Source of the DNA: Clarireedia homoeocarpa
Taxonomy: Eukaryota; Ascomycota; Leotiomycetes; Helotiales; Rutstroemiaceae
Assembly (NCBI GenBank): GCA_001465935.1
Contig: LNKV01000023.1
Location: 310,001-374,000, forward strand
Length of the DNA: 64,000 bases
Reading direction: 5' to 3'
Shown here: positions 22,743-33,018 of the stretch, one piece after another
Layout of the letters: every line of letters starts with the position of its first letter
Numbering within the stretch: position 1 is the stretch's first letter
The notes under the pieces: model-generated
The model's database searches: none
What the model was told of the DNA's origin: nothing
Seen by the model: the letters and a program-made list of their open reading frames with translations, nothing else
Program-made: the position numbers and the translations under genes

Positions 22743-23610
22743 GGGATGTTAACCTGTATATAGATTGGAACGGGAAAATAGGCTGGGCAGCTATCATACT
22801 AGAAGCCAACCGACAACAAGACAAGAACAGCACAGCGCAGCGGTAATAGACGCGGTAGTATCTAATCCATATAATGATAATATATTCCCAAAACTATAAA
22901 CCACCTATAGAGCTATACCCAGTCATTTACTTACTATTCTCCCTTGCACCTTCTCACCTATGCAATCTACTGCCATATCTCACACCCCCAGATATCAAAA
23001 AAGTACCTTATTCTGTCCTTTCCCTCCCAAGACAACAACCTAATCTAGCCCCATCTAGTCTCATATCCGAAGCCAAAAAAAGAAAACATCAATCCGATCA
23101 TAGGAAGTACAGTACGTTTCGTTTTGGGCTTGCAGGGAGATCTGATTTAGTGCGTATTGTATTGTATTGTATTGTACTTTTTCAGGAACGTGAAATATAT
23201 GGATGGATGTGTTGGTAAGGAAAGGGCGATGATATGTTTCTCCCGGTACTCGGGGAACATATCATCGCGTAGAACGAATCTATCTCCACTCCAAGGTGTT
23301 GACGAGCGATTATTCACCATGGTCTGGCATTATCTTCGCGAGGACTGGCGGTGACTGCACCTTTTGGTCCATATAGTACTGATTCCCCTAATTCTGAAGG
23401 CGAATCACTCATGCAAATATATCCTCTCAGCGAGCAATACGTGACCAGGTATTTCAATCAAATCACTCAAGACTTGAAGGCATGTGAGCGGCTATTAAGC
23501 ACGCCGTGACGAACAAAGCGATGGGTGGCGTAGTATGAGTTCTGGATTGAGCATGGTAAGTTTCATGTTATTCAGCATCTTCTCTTTTGGATAGATCTGA
23601 CACAAAGTAG
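22660..23610. other. Spacer with simple repeats
   Basis: Contains (GAAA)n at about 22709-22743 and GTATT repeats at about 23154-23177. No gene is supported. A possible start exon (ATG at 23411, MQIYPLSEQYV) would need two weak splice sites to reach the tentative gene downstream. Confidence 0.4.
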
Positions 23611-24244
23611 AAGCCGAGTATGGCGTTCCGTGGACTAGAGGTCATCCGTCAGAGGAAGAACCGTCTATTGACAACGAATTCCTCAACTTCTTTAGCCCTG
23701 CATCTCGCATGTCACGACCGCCTGGATGGATGGAGCTTCATACTGCCGAGAGTCCAACAACCAGCAAAGACAGGCAATGGCGCCAAAGCAATGAAACGAT
23801 GAGAAACACTTTCACTACCCTGCTCCGCCTCAACCAACATCCGTCACCCAATACATCGCAGCAGGTAATCTCGGGGACACACACCTCTGCCCTGATATAG
23901 GCACTGATCTAACAGGCTTCGAAACAACTAAGCTTCAGATCTCCACCTCCTGCCAAGAATAACTTAAAGCAAACAGCTACTGTGAGCTTTCTGGTCTCGA
24001 AGAGCAATCCGGAGCACATATTCTGGCCTTCAATCCATTCCGTGCGCAGAATGGTGGGGTGTTAGATACGGCTATTGTTTTTATCCAGGGTGATCCGTAC
24101 GCAAGATATCAGGCTGTGAAGTTGATTACTGCATTTCAAAGAAACTTGGAATTGCAGCCTGCAGAGTCGAATGTTGGTTTTAGTTTCTTGGGGCCGAGCC
24201 GCTCGTGGGGAAGGAAAAATAACAAAAAGAGAGGAAAGAAGTGA
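23611..24244 (+). pseudogene. Tentative multi-exon or eroded gene
   Basis: Two protein-like segments on the plus strand do not join cleanly. Segment one (about 23611-23864) begins after an acceptor (aaagtag) and reads EAEYGVPWTRGHPSEEE, then a Pro/Ser-rich body, ending at a gtaatc donor. Segment two (about 23977-24244) begins after a caaacag acceptor and reads LEEQSGAHILAFNPFR, then GDPYARYQAVKLITAFQ, and ends in a basic KKRGKK tail before a stop. The phases of the obvious donor and acceptors do not match, so either a splice site is missed or the gene is broken. No family is recognised. Confidence 0.3.
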
Positions 24245-24729
24245 GGATGGGGGCGGGGTTACACAAGGCTGTGTTGTATGTATGTGTAGTTGCGGACGGT
24301 GTGGGCTGTGGATGAGACATGGGGACCGATTGGTAAGATAATATACTTTTATCTCAAGTTTCGGTTGACGCACAACATGTGGGGTCAGTGTCCGCATTCA
24401 GATCCGTGAGTCGTCGAGTGCTCTGTGGCCTCGAAGTATAAATTTTAGCAGATGGTGGATATGGGTGCGGGAGTGCAGGTACGATGTGTGTAATACATAC
24501 TTGGGACGCGAATGATTCGATGAACCAATGTCGCACAAGCTTGGCGAGTAACCTTGACGTATGGATATTAAAAAAAAGTTCTCCAGCTTACGACCCCATA
24601 AGGCTGTAGCGGGGCTGATGATGTACATACGTTCGAGAGCGATTCGTAATCAATCGGAATATGATCTCTTCATGCTTAATTCCGATAAACCCACCGTATA
24701 GCTCCTGGTCTGGGGGAAATTTGACTCAC

Positions 24730-25014
24730 TCACGCCTTCTCGGTGAGAGAAACTGGAAAGATTGGGTGACTCCTTGAATAAGTGGCTGCAGGCAGGAGGT
24801 GGTATTCCGTCAGTCGGTCAGCGTCATGCAAGCAACTCTCAGCATTCATCGCGGGTTTCCTTTTGTGTGTCCTAGGGTAAAGTATGCCGCCAAATGCAAA
24901 CGGCGGTGATGGGCCTGGGAGAAAGAGCTGATGATTGGCGTTCGTGGAGAAGTCGTGTGGTACAGCATGATATTCGTTCAGCCACATTGTGGGTGCTGCC
25001 TGCAGAACGGTCAT
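24730..25014 (-). CDS. Tentative 94-aa hypothetical protein
   Basis: An ATG-initiated frame (MTVLQAAPTMW) of mixed, non-repetitive composition, ending SLTEKA. It would be transcribed away from the small Cys-rich gene at 25288. There is no recognisable domain, signal peptide or clear promoter, so it may be chance. Confidence 0.2.
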   Translation of the reverse strand: MTVLQAAPTMWLNEYHAVPHDFSTNANHQLFLPGPSPPFAFGGILYPRTHKRKPAMNAESCLHDADRLTEYHLLPAATYSRSHPIFPVSLTEKA

Positions 25015-25109
25015 TACTGCCACATATAGGGGCTGTGCAGACTTAGCGATATCAGAGTGGTTTTTTCTGCTAAGTCAAGGAAGGGAGTACATACCTCTGG
25101 ATAGAAGAC

Positions 25110-25116
25110 TATAAAG
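25110..25116 (+). promoter_or_regulatory. TATA box of the Cys-rich small gene
   Basis: TATAAAG stands 178 bases before the ATG at 25288. It is followed by a CA-rich leader with ACATAACATAAC units. Confidence 0.45.
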
Positions 25117-25287
25117 TCTAGGTAGGGTGCTCAAGCTCAATGCGAACTACACAGCCAACATCAAACAAATATCTCACATAACATAACATTCGCAAAACCG
25201 CCTAAAAAAAACTCCCATTCACCTCACATACAATCGTGTCTTGAAACTCACAAACCCACGAAACGCATAACTGCAACACATCCAACG

Positions 25288-25491
25288 ATGTGCCAAAAAT
25301 CCCGCAAAGACTACCACTGCACGCGTTGCGATGCCCATCGCTTCTTCGGTCGCTATGAGATGACCTTCCATTGCAACTATTGGAATTCGTGGGATAAATA
25401 CTGCAGATACGGATCAGTGCAGAGATTCGAAATCACTAAACGATCGGGTCTGTGCGAGCAATGCAGGTTTAATCCTTTTCCCGTGCATTGA
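25288..25491 (+). CDS. Small Cys-rich protein, CxxC pairs
   Basis: Intronless frame of 67 aa with seven cysteines and several His: MCQKSRKDYHCTRC at the start and LCEQCRF near the end. The two CxxC pairs plus His suggest a small metal-binding (zinc-ribbon-like) fold rather than a secreted disulfide protein, because there is no signal peptide. A TATA box and a leader ending CCAACG before ATG support it as a real gene. I recognise no named family; many fungi carry short proteins starting MC with spaced Cys/His, of unknown role. Confidence 0.5.
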   Translation: MCQKSRKDYHCTRCDAHRFFGRYEMTFHCNYWNSWDKYCRYGSVQRFEITKRSGLCEQCRFNPFPVH

Positions 25492-27944
25492 TGGTGTGAT
25501 GGTGGGTTGGTAGCGTGGACTCAACTTTGTCCTTGTGCGGTATGGTTTGCGGGGAATCGGAATGGTTGGGATGTTTTTGTTCTTGGAGGTTCTGAACTTT
25601 GAGGGAGGTTGTGGTATTCGGGTCAGAAGGCGTGTGGCTGGGTGTCATACATTGTATTTTTGGGTGGTGTTCGGAGTTTGATACAGAACTCTCACGGTTC
25701 GAGGCGGCTGGAGGTTTCGATTCATACGACAAGTATACTCTAACAGAGTTTTTTTTGGGCGATCGGTGCGCCATTAATGGGGGAAGCTGGAGGCATTTGT
25801 GGTTGGGTTATTCATATGGTATTCAGTCTCTCGGGGTGCTATCACTTGGCGAATGGATGACTCAATTATCATAGAAGGATGAAGAAGTTAGTCCAAGGCT
25901 GGGAGTAAAGGGAAAGCAACAGACGACGATGATATGAGCGATACATGATTCCAATATAAACATATATCATACACAGAATGGGGTGTGGTATAGTGAATAA
26001 CACGAGATGTTCCTTCCTACTTGACTGCCATACTGAGAGCTAGAAGCCAGTTTTCGAGAAAATGTGAATGTGCCTTGGTCTCTACTAAAGTGATGAGCCA
26101 AATATATTCTTATTATATTCCTAAAATACTACTAGTGGCATTTGCCTTGAAATGACGTGACAAGTCTTCACAGGGAAAGATCTGAAACAGAGAAATAAGG
26201 TAGAAACGAGGTTATTCCCAATTTACTACACTGCAGTAGTTGTACTGAGCCACACCAGTGTCCTGCCACGCTGTGTAGAAAATAAATCTAGGGGAGACAT
26301 ATCTACTAATAGGATAACGTTGATCCTTTTCTCTCCATGTATGAAGTTGAATAAAATACAAAGGACAATTGTAACTTTGTAGTCTGCCAAGAAGAAAATC
26401 TGTATATTGAGTTGTTGCTAGGATAACGCTAGCCGGCAACTATACTAGCGCAGAGTTGTTTATCTACGCTTCAGAGCTTCTAGTTCGATTCTACAGACGG
26501 GGGGAATATTCACATATCTAAATTGCCTCACCACCGGAACACCCAGTCTGAGCCGCCTGACCAGCACTGCCTTCCCTCTTTAGGGGAAAAATGAATATGA
26601 ACTGTCACACCATCTTTCTGACTTCTGTGGAACCATCGCAGTATTCTGAACTGATAATCTCTGGAGGTGTTTAATACTTGAGATCTACATGACAGAGGGG
26701 AGCGATACTTGTGGAGCAGTAGACGTTACCGAAAAGGGAGCTCAAAAGTGCGGAAACGAACTTGAAAATTAGCACTGACAGATATTTTACCACACACCAA
26801 GGAATAGGTCAATAAGAAGAAAGAATACGTTAGAGGGTTTGCTTCCCTTCAAAGACATCAACAATGCAGTCTCATATACTTGTATCGACATACTCAATCT
26901 AAACCCCACCCTACCGCGGTGCGCATCCCCCATGGCTCACGCCTTCTTTCTAGTTTTGCTAGCTTTCACATCATCTTTTGCCTTAGTGGCTCCACATCCT
27001 TCATTGGGATAAAGCCTTAAAGACATACGTCTCTGTGGGCTTCTAGAAGACATTCGCTCTGCTACGTTCGCTCGAAGAGAAGAGGATGGATTGGCAGCGG
27101 AGAAGAGGGAGTTTCTCTCACACACATAATGTCGGTGGAGGCTGAATGAGGAGTAAATGCAACAAGCGTGTATTCGGCTACGTGCACCATTCATACTTCG
27201 TAGCAGGCGTAATAAAGGTTAATATAGAAACTCCAGCCGATTTCCTAGCTGCAAATAAAAAACAACATCATAAGATCCCTAGAATCTGATTTGATAAATA
27301 TACCCCTGTTTATAGAATATACCAGAAGAAGTTTGACCTTTATTCCGCCAAATACCATAGTATGAAAGAGATGCGGGGGTACCCATATTCGTCAGAGACA
27401 TTCAGATGTTTATTGGACTGTAGCAATGCTAGATTTCGAGATCCTGCTTCCAGGTAAACAGGCTACTAGACGTGCCGTCACGTGCAACTATTTCTTGTAT
27501 TCATATGCAAAACCAGGAGGTCGTTCTGACAGATTCCCTCGCAGCTGAGCTCAACGACGACAGAGACGCACTTCGATTTGTTGGGAGCTTGGAACTTCCG
27601 AACTGCGGCGGTTGGGTTGCGTGTCCATCGGTGCTCTGGTCTTTTATTCTCGTAGAGATAAGTTCACTAGTTGTTGAACTCGTTCTACCGATATGTCGTG
27701 CCTCAACGCAAGCTAAGCGGGGACAAGGGCTTGAACTTCAGAATAACACTTGCTCCTACGGCTGAAGCTTACCGTGAAATGATACGGATATACGGTTCTA
27801 AATATATAAGTGTCTCATGAGAAAACAAAAAGATAGAAGCAGTCATTTAGTGTGAGGAATGTAAGGAAATCGATGTTACAAATGGAATAGAGAGTACTAT
27901 AACAGAACATTGAGGAAAAACAACAAGTAAGAAATGAGGATAGC
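25492..27944. other. Gene-poor spacer with a relic repeat
   Basis: No gene is supported over about 2.4 kb. The AT-rich part holds one copy of a 39-base sequence (26213-26251) that recurs at 48146-48184. Read on the minus strand it ends a frame with AQYNYCSVVNWE, which looks like a worn coding relic. Short frames at 26937-27194 (minus) and 27472-27765 (plus) have no support beyond being open. Confidence 0.45.
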
Positions 27945-28245
27945 ATGGCTTTGAATGCTTTGTCTGCGGCGAAGCTCGCTAGCTGCTTACAGTCTTCTGC
28001 AACCAAGTGAGTACAGTAATCTTTGCTGGAGAACCCTTGCGTATCTCGTAAGTAGAACAATGCGATCGAATACAGCTTCATCTTCTGTCTACAGATGCAG
28101 CAGCATATTCCAAGCCCGAGGTCAAGAAATAGAGCCGATTGTGAGTTGCAAACCATGGTACGTCGCCTGGATCGTACGAACTTGGTCGACCGGCCATCAC
28201 ATTGTAGGAAAAGCGAAAATTCGAAAATCAGATGATTCTAGATGA
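27945..28245 (+). CDS. Tentative 70-aa protein with one intron
   Basis: Exon 1 is 27945-28006 (MALNALSAAKLASCLQ) and exon 2 is 28095-28245, with an 88-nt intron from gtgagt to ctacag; the phase closes and gives 70 aa ending RKSDDSR. Both splice sites match fungal consensus well, which is the main support. No domain is recognised. The alternative is a non-coding spliced RNA or chance. Confidence 0.28.
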
Positions 28246-28790
28246 GTTAACTTATGGAAAGAACGGGAAAACAACTCCACATGAGTCGGCTATTGACAAC
28301 ACACCGCATGCCACGGCAACCAACCACCTGCTGTAAACACGGGAAAAGAATGGGTCTCCACTTCGTATTCCTCCCATCGCCAAGAATAGATCTACATCGG
28401 AAGCCACCGTCTTCGACGACGACATCATATGTCTCTCTCTATATTTAGGCGTAGCGTGTTAACCAAAAGAAGTGCCGAAGATTCTCGCAGAACTTGCAAG
28501 CAACGCCTCAACCTTATTCTTATTTCCCCATAAACGATGAGTGGTGCGATTTCATGGCTGCGTAAAAGAGGGGGATGCTGCCAAGAGATTCGTATCCGCA
28601 TTGTCCGCTGGCAGGCTCGTATTCGACCAGGCGATCGATAAGATGTTTTGAACACGGGACCTGCTGTTGAGGCGGAGGTGAATTCGTGTTTGCGGATACT
28701 TCGTACAGTGAATTGTCAATTACGAGATTGATGAGGCAGGTAGGAGGGGGTGCTAAGACATCTTGGACAGCAGGTGTGAGAGTGTAGATG

Positions 28791-28797
28791 TATATAA
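28791..28797 (+). promoter_or_regulatory. TATA box of the cerato-platanin gene
   Basis: TATATAA lies 134-140 bases before the ATG at 28931. A leader rich in CATCATCATC and CAACAACAAC units follows, as in highly expressed fungal genes. Confidence 0.6.
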
Positions 28798-28930
28798 GTT
28801 GGAGGAAGTCCTCGAATTGAACTATCATCATCATCAACAACAACAACATCCATCTACTTTCCAGTCTCAAGCATCAAAGAACATCCTCCTCAAACTCCTC
28901 AACTTTACAACCAAAACAACCAAAGCCAAA

Positions 28931-29347
28931 ATGCAATTCCCAACCGCCTCTATCCTTCTCCCGCTCCTCGCCACCCTCACCTCCGCCATCACCGTCTCCT
29001 ACGACCCCGGTTACGATAACGGATCCCGCTCCCTCGCAGACGTCTCCTGCAGTGATGGAAGCAACGGGCTTCTTACCAAGGGATACAGCACCCAGGGTTC
29101 CCTCCCACACTTCCCTTACATCGGTGGTGCCTCAACTATCGGCGGATGGAACAGTGCCAACTGCGGTACTTGCTACACTTTGAGCTACAACGGCAGATCC
29201 ATCAATGTTCTTGCTATCGATCATGCTGCTGAGGGTTTCAACATCGCCGAGGCCGCGCTGAACGACTTGACTAATGGACAGGCGGTTGCTTTGGGAAGAA
29301 TTGATGCTAGCTACACTCAGGTCGCCCCGAGTGTTTGTGGATTGTAA
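28931..29347 (+). CDS. Cerato-platanin family secreted protein
   Basis: Intronless gene for 138 aa. A signal peptide of about 18 residues (ASILLPLLATLTSA) precedes the mature start ITVSYDPGYD. The mature ~120 residues follow the cerato-platanin pattern throughout: VSYD, SRSL, FPYIGG, GWNSANCGTCY, INVLAIDHA and a C-terminal VCGL. Four cysteines are present (DVSC, NC, GTC, VC), enough for the two conserved disulfides of the double-psi beta-barrel. Family members are secreted, bind chitin oligomers, loosen cell walls, and in plant-associated fungi act as elicitors of plant cell death and defence. The frame is open upstream of this ATG, but the signal peptide and CCAAAATG context fix the start. 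The strong TATA box and C-rich codon use suggest high expression. Confidence 0.93.
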   Translation: MQFPTASILLPLLATLTSAITVSYDPGYDNGSRSLADVSCSDGSNGLLTKGYSTQGSLPHFPYIGGASTIGGWNSANCGTCYTLSYNGRSINVLAIDHAAEGFNIAEAALNDLTNGQAVALGRIDASYTQVAPSVCGL

Positions 29348-29732
29348 GGGAGGATTCGGGCAATGATTTAATGACAGGACGAGAGTACGAGCGTAGCTGT
29401 ACTGCCAGAATGATAATGATGCATGGCATATGAGGAGTTTGAGGATATTCAAGTAGTTTTGCAGTTGGACATCAATAATGATAATTTTATATCACCTAAG
29501 GTTATACCAAGCTTGGAATGTAATCTACTGTGATCTTATGCTAACTGTGGAATTTGTAATACTGTGTCTGGGGTGCAGTGTTTGAAATCTAACATAGTCT
29601 ATCATCTAATTTATGTCTATTCCAATGATTCATATAGCATGAAGCTGTCTTTCAAATTTTCTAGACCCAACCAAGCGCCTCGTAAATCGTGTTTTCGCCT
29701 TCTATCCGTATAATCTCATCTCTAAATCGACT
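29348..29732. other. Short convergent spacer
   Basis: AT-rich 3' flanks of the cerato-platanin and 2EXR genes. I see nothing else in it. Confidence 0.6.
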
Positions 29733-30464
29733 TCATACTACTCTCTTCACAACTGGCTTCCCTCTGTCCCCCCATACGTCCTCATGAAACCCCAAGAACT
29801 TCTCTAATTGTTCCTCAAAGTTACCCCAATACTCCTCATGCGCATATCTGCACCTGATCTCGCGCAATTCCGTCAGTCTCAACCAAACTCCATAATTCAA
29901 CTCCTCCCATCTATCTGCCCCTCCCTGCCCCGTATATTCCACTCCCGTCTCCTTCCCCTTCAACGTCTCTTGGTACTTCAGATGCAGATATAAAGTATTT
30001 TCCCAATCCAAGCCTCCCACTTCAACACTTTTAGCACTGCGCAAAATCCCCGGCGCCCGAGACTCAAGAAATCGAATCCACTCGTTGAATTTGGCCCGTC
30101 CTTTACCGGGCCATACTAAGTCGTGCGCGTGGAAATATATCATGTCGACAGAGGCATTGAAACAGATAGGTTGGAGATGCGATCGAGGTCTTGCGCTGCA
30201 AAGGTTGTTGCGCGTTTTGAACTCGCTGCGGTAGAGAATGGTGTAGTGGCGGAGAGTCTCGGCACGTGATTCACCGCATACTGAGAGAGTGACTGGGAGG
30301 GGGGCGGATGAGGCTTCGGATGGGCGTGGAGTAGGCGTGAGGACAATGGTTCTGGAGGTCGGGAAAGATTGACGCCAGATTTCGAGACGAAGCTCAGCGG
30401 GGAGGAGAGGGAATAATGTGAATTTCTCCAGGCCGCCAGGCGTGTGGTTTACTGTCGTTGACAT
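29733..30464 (-). CDS. 2EXR-domain protein
   Basis: Single-exon protein of 243 aa. The N-terminal signature FTLFPLLPAELRLEIWRQSF and the later segment LSVCGESRAETLRHY are typical of the 2EXR family, and VDMIYFHAHDL fits the family's central strand. No signal peptide, membrane segment or added domain is seen. The function of the family is unknown. It is shorter than the 2EXR protein at 16945-17865 and differs in sequence, so the two are separate family members rather than a recent local duplication. Confidence 0.85.
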   Translation of the reverse strand: MSTTVNHTPGGLEKFTLFPLLPAELRLEIWRQSFPTSRTIVLTPTPRPSEASSAPLPVTLSVCGESRAETLRHYTILYRSEFKTRNNLCSARPRSHLQPICFNASVDMIYFHAHDLVWPGKGRAKFNEWIRFLESRAPGILRSAKSVEVGGLDWENTLYLHLKYQETLKGKETGVEYTGQGGADRWEELNYGVWLRLTELREIRCRYAHEEYWGNFEEQLEKFLGFHEDVWGDRGKPVVKRVV

Positions 30465-33014
30465 TTTCCCTCTGTGATCTATCTCTCGTCCGTTTGTCGG
30501 CGATACTTCTTAGTGCCAAGAACAACTCTATAGGATCCATATTAGGAGAGATCACAACTTTGATAGTAACACAAGAAAATGAAATGTACACAATTCGATC
30601 CGCGCCAAACGCAGATAGATACAAACTTAGCTAGCTTTGCCTTATGAAAGTTCTCACAAATTCTCTTCGGATAAAATAAAATCCTTGAGTGGTGTTTGGA
30701 CGTCGTTCGTTTGATGATGTCCCGATTGCTGGGACTTCAGACTGACTAACTAGTTGTCTCTAGTCGCGAGATGAAACGGTCGACTTTCCGAACTTATGCC
30801 TTCCGACAATCACCGAGCATTCTACATTCAATGAGATGATAGCAATCAAAGAAGCGATGGAATTGAAGATAGTGAGAGCAAGAGATGAAGACGAAGAAAA
30901 TGGGATGAGAGAATGAGGATGAGAATGAGGCGATGGAACGGGCTACGGCTCCTTCACCGCTTTGCTTTGCCTTTCTTGCGCGCCAACTACGCCGCCGCCA
31001 CCAATATCTCACTTGAGATCTGACAACGGTCGCAATCCATTCGCATTCTTTGACAGTTCCAACGTCATGATAAGTCGCAGAGATGATGAGCCTTCGAAAT
31101 TATTTCACGAACAAGCGAGCGACATCATGTTTCGCAGCCTGTGAACGACCGGCACCATTGGCCTGAAGCTCACATTCACATTGCAGAGCCGGATGACCCA
31201 TTTTTAGGTCCCTTGAATTGGACCACCCCGGCTGTGGCTACACTCTCCTCACCTGCAACTCACTCAACAAAAGGTGGGTTCAGGTAATCTATCTTGAGGG
31301 TTTGTAGCTGATTCATTATTAACGGGGCACAAGGCCTTTATGTCTACTACTGCTCTGAATCCTGGCTTAATCAATCCGATGTTGAGCATCCGATCTTATA
31401 TCGGTCATATGTCGGTCACTCCTATGGCGACACCGGCCCTTCAGTACGATGCTGCATAGATGCGAGATAGAGTAGCATTGCAAATCACGACCCTGACCTT
31501 GAATCCTTTATATCAGTCGACTAATGTACCCCTAATTCATATATAGGTTTGACGTCCCTCCCAAGTCATCACACAGCTATCAAGTCCCCTACTGCCTCGG
31601 TACTTCCTCACGGTCCATTTGGTGACAGCAAAGAAATAATGGGTCTCCTAAGCGTGGGGACTCCGCGAAATGTTTTACTTCTTTTATGCGCAAGCTGGAG
31701 CCTCAATCTTCCCGAAATAACCCGCCAAATTATTACCAACCGTTGGAGCCAAAAGCATTCGCCCGTTTCAAATCCCACTGCTGGCTGGAGCCGTCCACTA
31801 GTTCCAGCTCTTGAAGTTTCAAAAAGCACCAGAGGCAACGTCCATTGGCGTCCGGAAGATCGGGCGAAAGAATAGACCCTGTCAGGTACCGGACCAATTT
31901 CACACAGTATCTGCTCCGAATGCAGCTTGCTATTGAGGTATGGGGATGCTTGCTACTGTATAGAGATATGGGGATATAGTATGAGGTAGTACTGTACTTC
32001 CAAGTTATTACAGGCTCAGATGGTGCCCCTTGTGCTCCATTATTCTCTTTTCTCAACAACCAATCGCATCACAACAATGGGCTACTGTATGGATGTCCCC
32101 CTAAAGAGTTTCTTTTTTTCTCTTGGGGGAGGGGGGGGGGGGCAAGTAGTTCCTATCTTCTTGGATCTTTGTATAGAGCTGCTATTCGGCATCACCACCG
32201 TTGATCACCGGGCCGGATTGTTGAATGCACCTGCAACATTTATTATGTACGAATACATCTTACCTCTACCGTTCTCTACGACCTACCCTTTCAATATTGC
32301 CTTGATTATTGGCTTATTGGCTCAGTTATGCGAGCAGTTAAATGACATTCAAGCAAATCATTCCAGCTCGAGCGGGTGGGGCCTGTTGCTCTCTGAAGCT
32401 ATTCCCAATTCATGGATAGAAGTTATTCTTCAAGGAAGCTACAGGAAAGTCTCCATAGTATCTCCAGTTAAATGTGGCGTACCAAGCAAGCACAGATCAC
32501 GTTATACACCCAGCAAAACAAAACGACATTACGTTTCGTACACCAATCCTTCAAATGTTCCAGAGCCTTACAGATATTCTAGCGCAAGTGTGGGTACTAT
32601 GTAAGCGAAGCGAGAAGCTGAGAAAGATTCTCGCTTCGCTTACATGTATCCTTCCTGAGTCTTACACCCAACTCTTCCTCCGTTCAAACTCCAAAGATCG
32701 GTAGTTTCCCGGAAAAACTGAGCAATCACTGAACAGCTACGAAACCGACCCGTCTTAGTCTACTCTACAGATGGGTGAAGATCCAGGGACCGGGTAGGGA
32801 CAATCATAATTTGCCTCTCTTGTGATTGACTACAATATAACGGCAATTTCCCGAAGCATTTTCCGTGTCTCCACATCTGCCTTTCAAAATCTGTCCGAAG
32901 ACCTAGTTCACGATCTCTCTGCAGTAGATCTGTGATTCCGTGAACGCTACTAATTCAAACTCAATGTGTCGCAACATCACATTCATTTTCTGGAACTGAA
33001 AACGTCCAGATGCG
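30465..33014. other. 2.5-kb spacer with a hairpin
   Basis: It holds the promoter of the 2EXR gene, the leader of the PTH11-like gene, and an 18-bp inverted repeat (listed separately). A frame at 32020-32604 (plus) is open but contains a poly-G tract (about 32127-32142) and has no recognisable content, so I do not call it. Confidence 0.5.
32599..32645. repeat. 18-bp perfect inverted repeat (hairpin)
   Basis: Left arm ATGTAAGCGAAGCGAGAA at 32599-32616, right arm its exact reverse complement at 32628-32645, separated by an 11-base loop. The RNA from either strand would fold into a strong stem. No flanking terminal-repeat element or target-site duplication is evident. Confidence 0.9.
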
Positions 33015-33018
33015 ATGA
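32964..33018 (+). promoter_or_regulatory. Two upstream ORFs before the PTH11-like start
   Basis: An 11-codon ORF (MCRNITFIFWN, stop ending at 32999) is followed by a minimal ORF ATG-CGA-TGA at 33010-33018. The minimal ORF's stop overlaps the main ATG at 33015-33017. This arrangement could limit translation or couple it to reinitiation. It applies only if the transcript starts upstream of 32964. Confidence 0.45.

Noticed and set aside
16945..30464. Local tandem duplication giving two 2EXR genes
   Set aside because: The two proteins share only the family signature, differ in length and lie 12 kb apart, so they are old family members.
32020..32604. Plus-strand frame of 194 aa
   Set aside because: Contains a poly-Gly tract from a G run, has no recognisable content and no clear promoter or start context.
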